From the NCBI GenBank assembly GCA_007129495.1, contig SKVJ01000032.1, forward strand, positions 35,445-99,444: DNA of 64,000 nucleotides. The letters run 5' to 3'. The notes beneath the pieces were generated by a model. That model had not been told where the DNA came from. It saw only the letters and a program-made list of their open reading frames with translations, and did not search any database. Numbering within the stretch: position 1 is the stretch's first letter; each line of letters starts with the position of its first letter. A program made the translations under genes and the position numbers. This stretch comes from Dehalococcoidia bacterium. Its GTDB lineage: Bacteria; Chloroflexota; Dehalococcoidia; GIF9; AB-539-J10. Shown here piece by piece: positions 62,669-64,000 of the stretch.

Positions 62669-64000
62669 TTAAAGACCCCACTTCGAGCTGAGGTACTGCT
62701 CCACAGCTTCCCGTTCTCCATCCGAGAGGGCTTGGTCATAAATCAGGATTTCGGCGATGTCACCATTCAGAAAGCCGCTTGGAACACCATTGGCGCCGAT
62801 TGCCAGAATGTCTTGGCCCGTCAACATTGTGCCGACCGGCGTGGAGCCTTTCCAGTCTCCCTCTTCCCAGAAGTCTATGACATCATCGTTCTCTGACGTA
62901 AGTGAGAGTAGCTTCCAGTCGTTGTCGACAACAGCCGAGCCCTGGACCCATTTGCCGGTTCCGTCCCATGTGCGCCCCCGCCAATTACCGTTCGTGGACT
63001 TGAACTCAGTTGTATGCCACCCGCTGCCCGACACTGCAAAGGCTACGATGTAGACACGCCCACCAGTGTCAGGACTAGACGCTGCAAGGGAGTTCACTCG
63101 AGTAACCGCGAATAGCGTGGTCGCAGCAAACTCGATGCTGTCAAGCGATGCGTACATCCAGTCATCAATGCCATCGAACTGCACTACAGGCATCCCGTCC
63201 AAGCCACTAACAACATAGGTTGGTTGGCGCGCTTCATCTGTCTGCCCAGCATGGTTGTAGTTGCCTGACAGGTCATCCCATTGGGCCACCGCCTCACCAT
63301 CATCCAGGTCCTCAATCGCATTCGCGTCCAGCCAGAGAACCAAACCATCCAGCCAGTCTGGACTGAATTCCTCAACCGTATAAGTGAACCACGTCGCCCA
63401 ATTGCCCCGCTGAACGAAACGGGTGCCGTCAGCCCAGGCAGTCTCCTTCTCAATGCAAACGACACTGACGCCGTCGAGGAACATGCCCAATGTATCCTGC
63501 CCGTCTTGCGTCTCGGCGAATGCCACGCCAACTGTGCCGCTAGACGGACCGGTTAGAAGAGCATGGGTCTCAAGCGTCCAGACTGTATCGGTGTTATCAG
63601 CACCAGACGCTTCATGGAAAGCAAGGTCTTCCCCATCCCACCAGACGTTCATCTCATTCACAGCGACACCCGGCCTTGGAGACCAGGCATAGCGCAACGT
63701 GTACAGTCCACTTGGGCAAGCCTCTAGATCCTGGCTGATCTTGACTGGAACCCATGCGGCGAGTTCAGCATACTGGTCTCCTTCATAGGGTGTCCACAAC
63801 CGGTAAGTCTGTAGTTCGAGGCCCTGCTTGTCGTAGTCAACGCCCCAATCATCTCCTTCTGCGGGCTTAACTTTCCACTCAAGTCCCCCCGTGTCTTCGG
63901 GAAAGACTTGCCAACTCCCATCAACGATCGGTGATTCGAATCCTCCGTTGGCAACGAGCTCTTCTCCCTCTCGCATCACCACCGCATGCGCAGCAACGAA
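62669..64000 (-). CDS. DUF642/LamG-like surface protein, N-terminus beyond the window
   Basis: 443 residues are visible; the frame is open through the right edge (FVAAHAVVMREGEELVANGG), so the Met at 63982 is probably internal to a longer protein or close to its signal peptide. The first part has ELVANGGFESPIVDGSWQVF, the NGGFE-x-P opening of DUF642-type carbohydrate-binding beta-sandwiches. The C-terminal 220 residues are a concanavalin/LamG-like domain: LVLWLDANAIEDLDDGEAVA, WDDLSGNYNHAGQ, PVVQFDGIDDWMYA and GDIAEILIYDQALSDGEREA, ending at WGL. Such domains bind sugars or proteins outside the cell. No anchor is visible, and its codon and residue use (many Trp, Asp) differ from neighbours as expected for an exported beta-sandwich. 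Confidence 0.8.
   Translation of the reverse strand, partial: FVAAHAVVMREGEELVANGGFESPIVDGSWQVFPEDTGGLEWKVKPAEGDDWGVDYDKQGLELQTYRLWTPYEGDQYAELAAWVPVKISQDLEACPSGLYTLRYAWSPRPGVAVNEMNVWWDGEDLAFHEASGADNTDTVWTLETHALLTGPSSGTVGVAFAETQDGQDTLGMFLDGVSVVCIEKETAWADGTRFVQRGNWATWFTYTVEEFSPDWLDGLVLWLDANAIEDLDDGEAVAQWDDLSGNYNHAGQTDEARQPTYVVSGLDGMPVVQFDGIDDWMYASLDSIEFAATTLFAVTRVNSLAASSPDTGGRVYIVAFAVSGSGWHTTEFKSTNGNWRGRTWDGTGKWVQGSAVVDNDWKLLSLTSENDDVIDFWEEGDWKGSTPVGTMLTGQDILAIGANGVPSGFLNGDIAEILIYDQALSDGEREAVEQYLSSKWGL

Overview
The window is bacterial chromosome of moderate to fairly high GC. It is mostly housekeeping and central-metabolism genes. I see no phage, insertion sequence, integrase, CRISPR array or recognisable defence system. 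The organism cannot be named from this alone. The gene set points to a non-model, probably anaerobic or facultative lineage: a K+-dependent ion-pumping pyrophosphatase, a thiamine-phosphate synthase with the N-terminal domain known from cyanobacteria, a bacterial translin, a solitary 23S rRNA gene, three tandem acyl-CoA dehydrogenases, a complete GlgE-type alpha-glucan operon and a LamG-like surface protein. Some genes have a TGnTAnnnT or TAnnnT -10 box only 6-11 bases before the start codon, so leaderless mRNAs are probably common.

Layout. 1-400: end of an NSS-family Na+ symporter with its tiny MetS-like subunit. 0.6-7.5 kb: thiE-translin, hppA, uvrA. 7.9-9.4 kb (minus): HAD phosphatase and xth. 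9.5-12.5 kb: an HD-GYP pseudogene, pilT, a DUF350-like membrane protein and a transglutaminase-like protein. 12.6-18.2 kb: an acetyl-CoA-synthetase-like enzyme convergent with three acyl-CoA dehydrogenases. 18.4-23.2 kb (minus): sulfur handling (SLC13 permease, metallo-beta-lactamase/rhodanese fusion, two YeeE/YedE proteins, a DUF1622 protein). 23.3-26 kb: MscS channel, CorA, tRNA-Asp. 26.2-29.7 kb: a small unknown protein, surE, then an S58 peptidase-panD-panC operon with an attenuator-like leader. 30.0-33.2 kb: 23S rRNA enclosed in a 35-bp processing helix, followed by initiator tRNA-Met. 33.3-34.5 kb: MFS transporter.

34.6-51.2 kb (minus) is the centrepiece, a tightly packed seven-gene operon in the order glgE, treS-maltokinase fusion, malQ, glgB, treZ, GH57, treY. 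TreY/TreZ turn alpha-glucan into trehalose. TreS-Mak turns trehalose into maltose and then maltose 1-phosphate. GlgE and GlgB rebuild branched alpha-glucan from it. MalQ and a separate glgP (54-56 kb) remodel and degrade the polymer. No glgA or glgC is visible here.

51.7-64 kb: DUF362 protein, ZIP transporter, glgP, a CDGSH/Fer4/CDGSH protein, an orphan 3-aminobutyryl-CoA (or beta-alanyl-CoA) ammonia-lyase-like hotdog protein, a methyltransferase, a D-2-hydroxyacid dehydrogenase, an AKR-MFS pair, a small unknown ORF, and a LamG-like protein running off the right edge.
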